Positions 1 to 10,300 of a stretch of 44,331 nt of DNA are shown in pieces. A program made the translations under genes and the position numbers. Source of the stretch: Helicobacter_J cappadocius (lineage in GTDB: Bacteria; Campylobacterota; Campylobacteria; Campylobacterales; Helicobacteraceae); NCBI RefSeq assembly GCF_030686155.1, contig NZ_JAUPEV010000014.1:1-44331 (forward strand), given 5' to 3'. The notes under the pieces are model-generated. The model did no database searches. It was not told the origin of the DNA and worked only from the letters and a program-made list of their open reading frames with translations. How positions within the stretch are numbered: the stretch's first letter is position 1; each line of letters begins with the position of its first letter.

Positions 1-165
1 GATGAAGCGATGCTCTTTGGTGGTAAAGCTAATGCGATGGTATTAGATAATGAAGAGATGAAGAATACGCAAGGAGAAGGTTTTTTTCTAGGACTTTTAG
101 GAGCTGCTCTCACTCCTGTTGCTGTTCAGTTTGGGAATTGGATTGGCGATAAACTATTTCGTTAA
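1..165 (+). CDS. C-terminal part of a small bacteriocin-like peptide (5' end outside window)
   Basis: The frame is open from the first base to TAA at 163-165, giving 54 residues. The readable part has an acidic stretch ending LDNEEMKNTQGEG, which looks like a double-glycine-type leader with a GE/GEG variant of the usual GG cleavage site. A short hydrophobic, glycine-rich tail follows (FFLGLLGAALTPVAVQFG) and the protein ends NWIGDKLFR. A leader-plus-hydrophobic-core layout is typical of class II bacteriocin or microcin precursors exported by C39-peptidase ABC transporters, but no transporter lies in this window. The true start is unknown: in-frame ATGs at 10 and 37 lack a clear ribosome binding site, so it may begin upstream. 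The next gene starts 31 bases later on the same strand and may be co-transcribed. The frame is clear; the bacteriocin reading is inference. Confidence 0.5.
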   Translation, partial: DEAMLFGGKANAMVLDNEEMKNTQGEGFFLGLLGAALTPVAVQFGNWIGDKLFR

Positions 166-196
166 ATCTTTTCAATCAAAATAAGCAGGAGAAAAA

Positions 197-1099
197 ATGA
201 AAAATATATATTTTCTTTTTATCCTAGCTCTTGCCCTCAATGTGGTCTCTGCCAGACCTCCCATAGAGGGTGATGTGCTAGATGGTAATGATTTTGTATT
301 AGATGTAGATATTTCAAATTCCTTGACAAACCGACTAGGAAATACATCCGCTCCTTATCTTTCAGATATTTCCGGTATAAACGGTCAATATATTCCTATC
401 CCTTCATATGTAAAAAGTGAAGACATTGTACAAAACAATGTGATGTTAAATCTTAATTTTAGATATGGACTTTTTAATTATTTTGAATTTTTTGCCAATG
501 GAAATGGTTATTATCAATTTTCATCCTCCAGAGATGAAGGCGGTCTTACTAAAAAAATAAATTTTGCGAATGCAAATATTGGACTTATGGCTACATTATA
601 TAAAAGTGATACTTTCCGCCTTATTATAGGTGATAACTCAGATATCATAGATAATGCGATATTTAATAACTCTGATTCGCATATAAACTATTTCAAAGGG
701 CATACATTTTTTATAAACCTAGTTTCAAGTGCAGGTAATGAAAATATTTTTTTCACTAGTGTAACACAACTCTACTATAGACTGAATATGACTCAAGCAT
801 ACAACGATATGAGTTTTAAAAATGGTGATGAATATGGGGCAAGTGCATTTTTATACTTTGGTCAAAACAATACGCTTGGATTTGTAGGACTAAAGGGAAC
901 TATTAGAGATTCTGACACAATTGATGGTTTGCGTCTTAAAAACAATCATTTTAATGGATTTGGAACTGGTATTACAATTGGCGTAAAACACGATTTTAAC
1001 GATCATTTTGGTGCAAAATTCTCTGTAAATTATATGAACTATGCGATAGATTATAATAGTAGTGATGCAAGCATAACTGTCGGATTTTATATTAAATAA
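197..1099 (+). CDS. Secreted outer-membrane beta-barrel protein, function unknown
   Basis: The 300-residue product starts with a signal peptide (hydrophobic residues about 5-18, likely cut near VVSA). After that come alternating polar/hydrophobic stretches rich in Tyr, Phe, Asn and Gly, and the last residues are VGFYIK. That fits a transmembrane beta-barrel with a C-terminal aromatic-rich strand. AGGAG at 187-191 is well placed for the ATG at 197. I do not recognise the family. It follows the bacteriocin-like peptide gene by 31 bases with no terminator between them, so the two may share an mRNA; it could be an envelope partner of that peptide, but this is only context. A perfect 13-bp hairpin terminator follows its stop. 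Confidence 0.7.
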   Translation: MKNIYFLFILALALNVVSARPPIEGDVLDGNDFVLDVDISNSLTNRLGNTSAPYLSDISGINGQYIPIPSYVKSEDIVQNNVMLNLNFRYGLFNYFEFFANGNGYYQFSSSRDEGGLTKKINFANANIGLMATLYKSDTFRLIIGDNSDIIDNAIFNNSDSHINYFKGHTFFINLVSSAGNENIFFTSVTQLYYRLNMTQAYNDMSFKNGDEYGASAFLYFGQNNTLGFVGLKGTIRDSDTIDGLRLKNNHFNGFGTGITIGVKHDFNDHFGAKFSVNYMNYAIDYNSSDASITVGFYIK

Positions 1100-1102
1100 T
1101 CT

Positions 1103-1134
1103 ACATTCAGATTCAAAATGAATCTGAATGTTTT
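1103..1134 (+). terminator. Intrinsic terminator after the beta-barrel gene
   Basis: A perfect 13-bp inverted repeat (1103-1115 with 1119-1131) has a 3-base AAA loop and runs into a short T stretch. It lies three bases after the stop at 1099 and separates the plus-strand genes from the convergent fusA cluster. Confidence 0.8.
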
Positions 1135-1218
1135 AATCTATACATAACACTATTTTAGTTTTAATTTTTCATGGTGAGTAAAACTTAAGATATTTAAACT
1201 TGAGAAATAATTCATTAC

Positions 1219-1269
1219 AAAAAAAAGATAATTCAATACTCTTAGATAAATCTAAAAGAATTGAATTAT
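1219..1269 (-). terminator. Intrinsic terminator ending the fusA cluster
   Basis: Reading the minus strand, a 10-bp perfect outer stem (1260-1269 with 1228-1237) encloses a further partly paired segment. C and then eight Ts (1219-1226 read as T) follow. It lies just beyond the fusA stop and is the only strong Rho-independent terminator seen at the end of the tRNA-tuf-rpoBC-fusA cluster. Confidence 0.85.
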
Positions 1270-1274
1270 TAAGA

Positions 1275-3353
1275 CTAGCCCTTGCGTTTTTCTACTATTT
1301 CCTTGGCGATATTGGATGGAACTTCTCCATAATGATCAAATTCCATTGAATAAGTTCCTCTACCCTGTGTTGCAGAGCGAAGATCTGTAGAATAACCAAA
1401 CATCTCTGCTAATGGCACAAAGGCATTTACGATCTTAAGTCCCATTCTATCGTCCATAGAATTAATCTGTCCTCTCCTACGATTCAAGTCCCCAATAACA
1501 TCTCCCATATATTCCTCTGGAATTTCGACCTCTACTTTCATCATCGGCTCAAGCAAAACAGGATTCGCATCTCTACAAGCATCTTTAAACGCCATAGAAC
1601 CTGCGATTTTAAATGCCATTTCAGAAGAATCCACATCATGATAACTACCATCATAGAGCGTAACTTTAAAATCCACAACAGGATAACCAGCCAAAACGCC
1701 ACTTTGCATAGCTTCTTGAATTCCTTTATCAACCGCAGGAATATATTCTTTTGGAATAACCCCACCTGAAATTTGATTGGAAAATTCGTAACCTTCGCCA
1801 GGCTCTTTAGGTTCTAGCTTAATAAATACATGCCCGTATTGACCTCTACCACCAGATTGTTTTGCATATTTACATTCTTTATTTACAGAAGACCTAATAG
1901 TTTCGCGGAACGCAACTTGAGGTTGTCCTATTTCAGCCTCAACTTTAAATTCCCTTTTTAAACGATCTACAATAATCTCTAGATGAAGTTCGCCCATACC
2001 ACCTATAAGCGTCTGTCCAGTTTCCTCTTGTGTGCTTACTCTAAAGCTTGGATCTTCTTCTGCTAACTTGCCCAATGCCACACCCATCTTTTCTTGATCT
2101 GCTTTTGTTTTTGGCTCAACAGCAATATGAATAACAGGTTCTGGAAATTCCATTCTCTCTAGTATAACAGGAGCCTTATCATCGCATAGCGTATCTCCTG
2201 TTAGTGTGTCTTTAAGACCAACAAAAGCACAAATCTCTCCAGCATAAACTTCTTTTATATCTTCTCGTTTGTTAGAATGCATTTTTAAGAGTCTTCCAAC
2301 ACGTTCTTTTTTGCCTTTTGTAGAATTAAAAACATAGCTTCCTGACTCTAGCATCCCCCTATAAACACGAACAAATGTAAGTTGCCCCACAAAAGGATCT
2401 GTCATTATTTTAAATGCAAGTCCTGCAAAAGCTCCATTATCAGTAGATTCAACATGAATCTCTTCTTCTGTTTTAGGATCAATCCCTTTAATATCCACAA
2501 CCTCTGTAGGAGAGGGTAAAAATTCAACAACCGCATCAAGGAGAGTTTGGACACCTTTATTTTTAAAAGACGATCCACAAAGCATTGGAATGAGACTCAT
2601 ATTGTGACAACCTATTTTAATGCCTTTTCTTATCTCTGTAGCAGTCAATTCTTCCCCGCCTAAATATTTTTCCATCAAATTTTCATCTTGTTCAGCAGCA
2701 GCTTCAATAAGTCTTTCTCGATATTCTTTTGCCTTATCTATAAGATCTGCAGGTATTTCTTCAATATCGTATTTAGCACCCATTGTCTCATCATTCCAGA
2801 CAATAGCTCTCATCTCAATAAGATCAACAACCCCCTTAAAAGTATCTTCTGCTCCAATTGGAATATTAATAGGAACAGGATTAGCTTTTAATCTTTGTTT
2901 GATCTGAGATTCAACATTGTAGAAATTAGCTCCAATTCTATCCATTTTATTTACAAAAACCATTCTTGGAACACCGTATTTATTCGCTTGTCTCCAAACA
3001 GTCTCACTCTGTGGCTGAACTCCACCAACTGAACAAAACACAGCAACAGCACCATCTAAGACCCTCATAGATCTTTCAACTTCAATCGTAAAATCAACGT
3101 GTCCAGGAGTATCAATAAGATTTATTTGACAATCTTTCCAATAACAGGTTGTCGCAGCAGATGTAATGGTGATACCCCTTTCTTTTTCTTGTTCCATCCA
3201 GTCCATAGTCGCTGCACCATCATGCACTTCACCTATTTTATGACTGACGCCTGTATAAAAAAGTATTCTCTCTGAAGTAGTTGTCTTTCCAGCATCAATA
3301 TGAGCAGCTATACCGATATTTCTGATTCTTTCTAATGGTGTTTTTCTTGCCAT
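1275..3353 (-). CDS. fusA: Elongation factor G
   Basis: This 692-residue GTPase drives ribosomal translocation and, with RRF, ribosome recycling. The G1 motif AHIDAGKT is at residues 17-24, DTPGH at 81-85 and NKMD at 135-138. The length is normal for bacterial EF-G and domains II-V continue to the end. AAGGA stands a few bases before the ATG. It is the last gene of the translation cluster, downstream of rpsL and rpsG, the classical str-operon order. tuf is not next to it but lies about 14 kb away at the other end of the cluster. A hairpin lies between rpsG and fusA, and a strong terminator follows the stop. Confidence 0.99.
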   Translation of the reverse strand: MARKTPLERIRNIGIAAHIDAGKTTTSERILFYTGVSHKIGEVHDGAATMDWMEQEKERGITITSAATTCYWKDCQINLIDTPGHVDFTIEVERSMRVLDGAVAVFCSVGGVQPQSETVWRQANKYGVPRMVFVNKMDRIGANFYNVESQIKQRLKANPVPINIPIGAEDTFKGVVDLIEMRAIVWNDETMGAKYDIEEIPADLIDKAKEYRERLIEAAAEQDENLMEKYLGGEELTATEIRKGIKIGCHNMSLIPMLCGSSFKNKGVQTLLDAVVEFLPSPTEVVDIKGIDPKTEEEIHVESTDNGAFAGLAFKIMTDPFVGQLTFVRVYRGMLESGSYVFNSTKGKKERVGRLLKMHSNKREDIKEVYAGEICAFVGLKDTLTGDTLCDDKAPVILERMEFPEPVIHIAVEPKTKADQEKMGVALGKLAEEDPSFRVSTQEETGQTLIGGMGELHLEIIVDRLKREFKVEAEIGQPQVAFRETIRSSVNKECKYAKQSGGRGQYGHVFIKLEPKEPGEGYEFSNQISGGVIPKEYIPAVDKGIQEAMQSGVLAGYPVVDFKVTLYDGSYHDVDSSEMAFKIAGSMAFKDACRDANPVLLEPMMKVEVEIPEEYMGDVIGDLNRRRGQINSMDDRMGLKIVNAFVPLAEMFGYSTDLRSATQGRGTYSMEFDHYGEVPSNIAKEIVEKRKG

Positions 3354-3402
3354 TTTTTTCCTTAATTTGAAAATTTTATATGATAGATGAAGTTCAAAGA
3401 AG

Positions 3403-3421
3403 AGAGTGATAAAATCACTCT
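3403..3421 (-). other. Hairpin between rpsG and fusA
   Basis: A perfect 8-bp inverted repeat (3403-3410 with 3414-3421) with a 3-base loop sits five bases after the rpsG stop. On the minus strand the following bases are only mildly T-rich, so it could be a weak attenuator or a processing site rather than a full terminator. Confidence 0.5.
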
Positions 3422-3425
3422 AAAA

Positions 3426-3893
3426 TTACCATCGATAATGAGCAAAAGCTTTGTTTGCCTCAGCCATTTTATGCACATCTTCCTTTTTTTTGAATGCTGC
3501 ACCCTTATCACCTGCAGCATCCATCAATTCATTTGCCAATCTATCTGTCATTGTTCGTTCATTTCTCTTTCTTGTTGCTTCAAGTATCCATCGAATAGAT
3601 AAAGACTGCTGTCTAACAGGTCTAACTTCTACAGGAACCTGATAAGTTGCCCCGCCAACCCTTCGACTTCTTACTTCAACCAAAGGTTTTACCTTTTCGA
3701 GTGCCTTCTCAAATACCTCAATCCCCTTTTCTCCACTTTTTTCTTCAATTTTATTAAATGCAGCATAAATGATTTTTTCAGCAATGCTTTTTTTACCATC
3801 ATACATCATTTTATTGATAAACTTCGTTACAACCTTATTGCCATAAATAGGATCACCCAAAATCTCTCTTGTTGGAGCTTTTCGTCTTCTCAT
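3426..3893 (-). CDS. rpsG: 30S ribosomal protein S7
   Basis: The 155-residue S7 is a primary 16S rRNA-binding protein that organises the 3' major domain (head) of the small subunit, near the exit site. The basic N-terminus MRRRKAPTRE and the central segment RVGGATYQVPVEVRP are characteristic, and the length is normal. It starts 12 bases after the rpsL stop, so the two genes are co-transcribed. In other bacteria S7 feeds back on str-operon translation; the rpsL-rpsG gap here is too short to show a clear S7 site. Confidence 0.99.
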   Translation of the reverse strand: MRRRKAPTREILGDPIYGNKVVTKFINKMMYDGKKSIAEKIIYAAFNKIEEKSGEKGIEVFEKALEKVKPLVEVRSRRVGGATYQVPVEVRPVRQQSLSIRWILEATRKRNERTMTDRLANELMDAAGDKGAAFKKKEDVHKMAEANKAFAHYRW

Positions 3894-3905
3894 TTAATTC
3901 CTTCC

Positions 3906-4295
3906 TTATTTTTTATCAGAACCAGCTTTAGCTTTTTTTGCACCATACTTACTTCTAGAAACCGTTCTTTTCGCAACACCAGCAGTATCTAATGCACCTC
4001 TAATTATATGATACTTAACACCAGGTAAGTCTTTTACCCTTCCACCTCTAACAAGTACGATAGAGTGCTCTTGGAGATTATGACCTTCTCCAGGAATATA
4101 ACTGATAACTTCAACCTTACTTGTAAGTCTAACTTTAGCAACTTTTCTCAAAGCTGAGTTAGGTTTCTTTGGTGTTGTCGTATAAACACGTGTGCAAACA
4201 CCTCTTCTTTGAGGACATTCCAACAATGCTGGAGACTTGGTTTTCTTAATAACTTTCTTTCGTTCTTTTCTGACTAACTGATTGATGGTTGGCAC
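3906..4295 (-). CDS. rpsL: 30S ribosomal protein S12
   Basis: The 129-residue S12 sits at the decoding centre and controls accuracy. The conserved loop TTPKKPNSALRKVAKVRL has Lys at position 43, and GRVKDLPGVKYH has Lys at 88. Both are the wild-type residues associated with streptomycin sensitivity; the usual resistance substitutions are not present. The protein is slightly longer than the E. coli form at its Lys-rich C-terminus. It follows the fused rpoBC gene by 82 bases, a gap that contains a 7-bp hairpin, and precedes rpsG by 12 bases. Confidence 0.99.
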   Translation of the reverse strand: MPTINQLVRKERKKVIKKTKSPALLECPQRRGVCTRVYTTTPKKPNSALRKVAKVRLTSKVEVISYIPGEGHNLQEHSIVLVRGGRVKDLPGVKYHIIRGALDTAGVAKRTVSRSKYGAKKAKAGSDKK

Positions 4296-4325
4296 TATTT
4301 AATTCCTTTTGTAAATTTAAATAAA

Positions 4326-4343
4326 TGGTGTAATTCTACACCA
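4326..4343 (-). other. Short hairpin between rpoBC and rpsL
   Basis: The inverted repeat TGGTGTA/TACACCA (4326-4332 with 4337-4343) has a 4-base loop and lies in the 82-base gap. No strong T-run follows on the minus strand, so this is more likely a processing or leader structure than a terminator. Confidence 0.45.
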
Positions 4344-4377
4344 AAAAATCTTTTATTTATCTTAGATAGACAAATAT

Positions 4378-7300
4378 TTAGTCTTGCATATCTAGCTTAA
4401 CAACAAATTTCTTGTTTTTATAAAGACCTGTTCCTACAGGAATCATTCTTCCTAAAACAACATTCTCCTTTAAGTCTTCCAAGAAGTCTTTCTTCGCAGC
4501 GATACTTGCCTCAGTGAGAACCTTTGTAGTCTCCTGGAAAGAAGCAGCTGAAATAATACTATCGCTTCCTATTGCTGCTCTTGTAATACCCAATAAAATT
4601 GGCTCGGCTATAGCAGGTTCACCGCCTAATCTAATAGTTTTTTCATTTTCATCTTTAAAATGTCTCTTACTAATAAGATCGCCTTCAATAAATTTAGTAT
4701 TCCCGCTATCTACAATTCTTACTTGTCGCAACATTTGAGAGACAATTATCTCTATGTGTTTATCAGCGATACTAACCCCTTGTCGTCTATAAACCTGTTG
4801 AACCTCACTTACAATATATTTATGTAATTCTTTCTCACCACTAATCCTTAAAATATCATGGCTTGAAACCACGCCATCTGTCATCGCTTCTCCAGCATGA
4901 ACAAACTCTTCAGCATGAACTAAAATCTGCTTGTTTTTATCCACAAGATATTCTGTACTCCTTCCGTCATCGGAAGTGACAATGATACGCTCTTTGTTTC
5001 TGATAGGTTTTCCAAAACTTACGACTCCGTCTATTTCTGATAAAATCGCAATATCTTTTGGTTTTCTTGCTTCAAATAGCTCAGAAACCCTAGGAAGACC
5101 TCCAGTAATATCTCTAGATTTAACTGTGGCTTTTGGTGTTTTTGCCAAAATATCAGCAACTTCAACCTTCGAACCCTCTGTAACAGAAATAGAAGTTTTA
5201 GGCTCAAGTACATATCTTAGCACCTCACCTTTCCCGCAATCAACCAAAATACTAGGTTTATATCCAGCAGGAATATACTCATTCACGACTAAATTGGTCG
5301 TACCTGTATTTTCATCTTCTTTTTCTGCAACCGTCACACTTGGAATAATATCTTCAAATTTAACAACCCCGGCTTTATCTGAAATAATTGGATTATTATA
5401 AGGATCCCAAAGTGCAATGATATTTTTAATATCGGACTCGGGCTCTGCAAGGAGAGTTTGTGGATCGACCTTGCTATTATCACCTACCAATATTTTCGAA
5501 CTTCTTGCTAGATAATGCCTGATAGCCTCTCTTCCATTTTCGTCAGCAACAACAGCAAAAATACCTTTTTCTTTGACGATATGTCCTTCTTTGATATCTT
5601 TGTTTCGCTGCAAATGATCTGCCTCTAATGTATAGTATTTTACAACGCCCTTTTCTTTGGCATAAATTTTTTGAGCAATAGGAGCATTATCATCTACGAC
5701 AATTTCACTTGCATATGGAATACGGTTTGGTATATTCCATCCATCTTTTATAATATCAACGATACTTCCACCTGCCTTTACGCGATGACCAGTGCTATAA
5801 GGCAAAAATATCTTACCTTCAATTTTACCGCTCACCCCTGCAAGTTCATTTGGTTTAGCTACATCACCTTTTCTTAATATAAACTTACTTTCCTGTTTAT
5901 CGTTATTTACACTTACAATCACTTCATCATGAACATTATCAATTTTAAGCACTCCATCAAATGGTGCTTTTATTTTGGGCTCCACAACCAATACAGCGGC
6001 ATTTCTTCTATTAGCCACGATATTTTTACCCTCTTTATTTTTGTAGGTTTTTAAATTGTAATACCTGATAAAGCCTTCTTTTTCTGCCAAAATCTCTCTC
6101 TCTTCTTGACTTCTAGAAGCTGTTCCTCCGACGTGGAATGTCCTAAGTGTAAGTTGAGTTCCGGGTTCACCAATAGATTGAGCTGCAATAACCCCTACTG
6201 CTTCTCCTGGTTTGGACATTTTTCCTTCCCCAAGATTGAGACCATAACATTTTGCACAAACACCTTTTTCAGCCTTACAAGTAACAGGTGTTCTAATGAT
6301 AGCTGACTTAACTCCAGATTCTGTAATTTTCTTCGCTTTTTCTTCATCAATAAGTGTTCCTGCACTCAAGAGAATTTCACTTGTGATTGGATCAATGATG
6401 TCTTCAGCTAACACTCTACCAAAAATTCTCTCTTCTAGTGGTTCAATAAGCTCACTACCCACTGTAATATCAGTAATCTCAATACCTTCGTGAGTGCCAC
6501 AATCTTCCATGATAACCTTAACATTTTGAGAAACGTCGATAAGTTTTCTTGTCAAATACCCTGCATTCGCTGTTTTAAGAGCGGTATCAGCAAGACCTTT
6601 TCTAGCTCCGTGAGTAGAGTTAAAATATTCCAAAACATTCAAACCTTCCTTGAAGTTCGAAATAATAGGAGTTTCAATAATAGTGCCATCTGGTTTCGCC
6701 ATCAACCCTCTCATGGCCGAAAGTTGTCTAATCTGAGCTGCAGAACCTCTAGCACCAGAATCAGCCATCATATAGATAGAGTTAAACCCTCCCTTATCAG
6801 CCTCAACCAATGCCATCATCTCTTTGCCCATTTTATTGTTTGTATCTGTCCAGATATCTATAATTTTATTATATCTCTCTTGTTCAGTTAGCAAGCCTTG
6901 ATCGTATTGAGCTTGAATTTTTTTGACCTCATTTTTTGCTACGCTCACTACTTTTTGCTTATCTTGCGGAACAATAATATCATCTGCAGAGATTGAAATT
7001 CCTGCTTTTGTTGCATACTGGAACCCTAAATTTTTAAGATTATCCAAGAAAGTTGCAGTCATACCAATACCGCCCTCTTTATAAACATAATCAATAAGAG
7101 CACTAATATCTTTCTTTTTCATCACTTTGTTCCATAAATTTACAGGAACAAAATCTGGCAAAACAGATTTTAAAATTAATCTACCTGCTGTTGTATGCAA
7201 CACTCTACGTTCAATAACAGTGCGGATTTTAGCATTGATATCTAATTCATCTGAATCGATGGCTATCATAATTTCATTAATATTTCCAAATAATTTATGC

Positions 7301-10300
7301 TCACCTTTTACACCATTTCTCTCCAAAGAAAGATAATACAACCCTAGAACCATATCCTGACTAGGAACTGCTACCGCCTTACCACTAGCAGGTAATAAAA
7401 TATTCATAGGACTTAGCATTAATATTTTGCACTCAGCAATCGCTTCTTGAGATAAAGGTATATGAACCGCCATTTGATCCCCGTCAAAGTCAGCATTAAA
7501 TGCGGAACAGACAAGGGGGTGGAGCTGGATAGCTTTTCCGTCAATCAATTTAGGATGGAAAGCCTGTATAGATTGTTTATGCAAAGTTGGAGCACGGTTA
7601 AGTAGCACAGGATAACCCTCTACAATTTGTTGCAAACACTCCCAAACCTCATTTGTCTTCTGCTCGATCATCTTTCTAGCTTGTTTTAATGTTGTGGCAT
7701 AGCCCTTCTCTTCTAATTTTGCCAAAAGATGTGGTTTGAAAAGTTCTAAAGCCATGTTTTTAGGCAAACCACACTGATCCATCCTGAGGTTTGGTCCTAC
7801 TACAATAACACTTCTTCCAGAGAAATCAACGCGTTTTCCAAGTAGATTTTGTCTAAATCTTCCTTGTTTGCCCTTAATAATTTCAGAAAGAGATTTTAGA
7901 GGTCTTTTATTTGCACCTTTAACAGCATTTGCATTTCTTCCATTATCAAATAATGCATCCACTGCTTCTTGAAGCATTCTTTTTTCATTCCTAACAATTA
8001 TTTCAGGGGCATCTAACTCCATCAACCTTTTTAATCTTTGGTTTCTGTTAATAACCCTTCGATACAAATCATTCACATCACTCACGGCAAACTTTCCACC
8101 ATCAAGTGCTACAAGAGGTCTTAAATCAGGTGGCAACACTGGCAAAACAGTAAGCATCATCCATTCTGGACGATTACCAGAATTCAAGAAGCTTTCTACA
8201 ACTTTTAATCTCTTGACAATAGTTTTCTTTTTTGCCTCAGAGTTTGTACCCTTTACTTCTTCTCTAAGATTTTGTAACAATACAGTTAAATCTAGTTGTT
8301 CTAGCAGTTCTTTTACGGCTTCACCACCCATTTGGGCAACAAATCCCTTATCTTCAAATCTTTGATAAATATTTTGATACTGCTCCTCATTCAAAACATC
8401 GTATTTCATTACAGGCTTAGTAGATTCATTATCATAAAATGCCTCACCAGGATCTTTTACGATGTAGGCCTCATAATAGAGCACTCTCTCTAAATCTTTC
8501 ATCTTCACACCAAGCAATGTACCAATCCTGCTAGGAAGCGAACTCACATACCAAATATGAGCAACTGGAGTTACAAGCTCAATGTGCCCCATTCGAGACC
8601 TTCGAACTTTTGAACTTGTGACTTCAACGCCACATTTTTCACAAACAATGCCTTTATATCGAGGCTTCTTATATTTACCACACAAGCATTCATAATCGCG
8701 AACAGGTCCAAAAATCTTGGTACAAAATAGTCCATCTCTTTCTGGTTTAAGTGTTCTATAGTTGATAGTTTCGGGTTTTTTAACTTCGCCATGGCTCCAA
8801 GAATGGATTTTTTCTGGACTAGCCAATACCAATTGGAAAGAATTAAAATCTTTAGGTCGTTCTTCTTCTTTGACAACAATTGGTTTGGGATTCCCATCTT
8901 CATCAATATCGTCACCAAAAATATTCACATCTAATGCCAAAGATTGAAGTTCTTTTGTTAGAACATAGAAGGTCTCAGGTATCTCAGATTCGCCAACATG
9001 CTCACCTTTTGTAATGGCTTTATAGGCATTCTCTCTTCCTTTAACATCATCTGATTTTACAGTGAGCATCTCTTTGAGCGTATGTGCTGCCCCATAAGCC
9101 TCTAATGCCCACACTTCCATCTCTCCAAATCTTTGTCCCCCAAACAACGCCTTACCCCCAACTGGTTGTTGTGTAACAAGTGAATAAGGTCCTGTGCTTC
9201 TCGCATGAACTTTTTCATCTACGAGATGATGGAGTTTGAGCATATACATATAGCCGACATTAACCCTTTCTCTCATTTTCTCGCCTGTCTTTCCATCATA
9301 TAAAGCTATTTTGCCATCAGTAGCAATTTTTGCCATTTCAAATAATTTATTGAATTTTTCTTGAGAAATCCCTTCAAACACAGGAATAGCAAACTTGACC
9401 CCATTACTCCAATCTCTTGCATAATCAAGCAATTCTTGATCGGAACATTTTTTGATAACATCAATAATATCAGGCTCAGCTTCATTGACTATTTCTGCTA
9501 TTTCCAACATTTTTGCACGAAGCTCCTTAACAAAAGCTCCTTTCTGTTGTTCTAAAATCTCTAAAAGTTGATGACCAAATTGTTTGCCTACCAACCCTAG
9601 ATGAACTTCTAGAATTTGTCCAATATTCATACGACTTGGAACACCCAAAGGATTCAAAACAATATCAACAGGTTCTCCATCTGAAGTGTAAGGCATATCA
9701 ACAGCAGGAACGATATTGGAAACAATACCTTTGTTTCCATGTCTTCCAGCCATTTTATCTCCGACTTTTAGTTTTCTTTTTGTGGCGATATATATCTTAA
9801 CTTGTTTGACAACACCGCTTGGAAGAATATCATCTTTTTCCAGAATAGAGAGTTTTTCTTCGTGCTCTTCTCCTAATGTTTTTTTCTGCTCCAAGAAATT
9901 AGTCTTGATTTGTTCATATTGTGCCTGAACAGCCTTTGAATAACTTTTAACCAAGGTATTAAGTGCAAATCGATTGATATTGGCAATCTCACCTTTGGGT
10001 ATCATATCACCTTTTTTATATTTCTTTTCATTGATAAGAGCATCAGCATCTAACTTTTCTTTAGAAAGCATCAGGCTTATTCTTAACATTTCTTCGCGAT
10101 TGAGCATTGTCAGTCTATCATGATGTTCAATATCCAAAACTGCTTTTTCTTCTTCATAAGCACTGATAGCTCTAGAATCCTTTTCGTAGCCTTTTTTGGT
10201 AAATATCTTTACATCAACAACTGTTCCTTCCAATGAAGGAGGACAATACAAAGATTTATTTACAACATGTCCCGCTTTTTCGCCAAAAATAGCTCTTAAA

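Noticed and set aside
4931..5401. 156-codon plus-strand ORF opposite rpoBC
   Set aside because: It lies wholly antisense to conserved beta-prime sequence, has no convincing ribosome binding site and a low-complexity Ser/Leu-rich product. The same holds for the other antisense frames in the ribosomal cluster.
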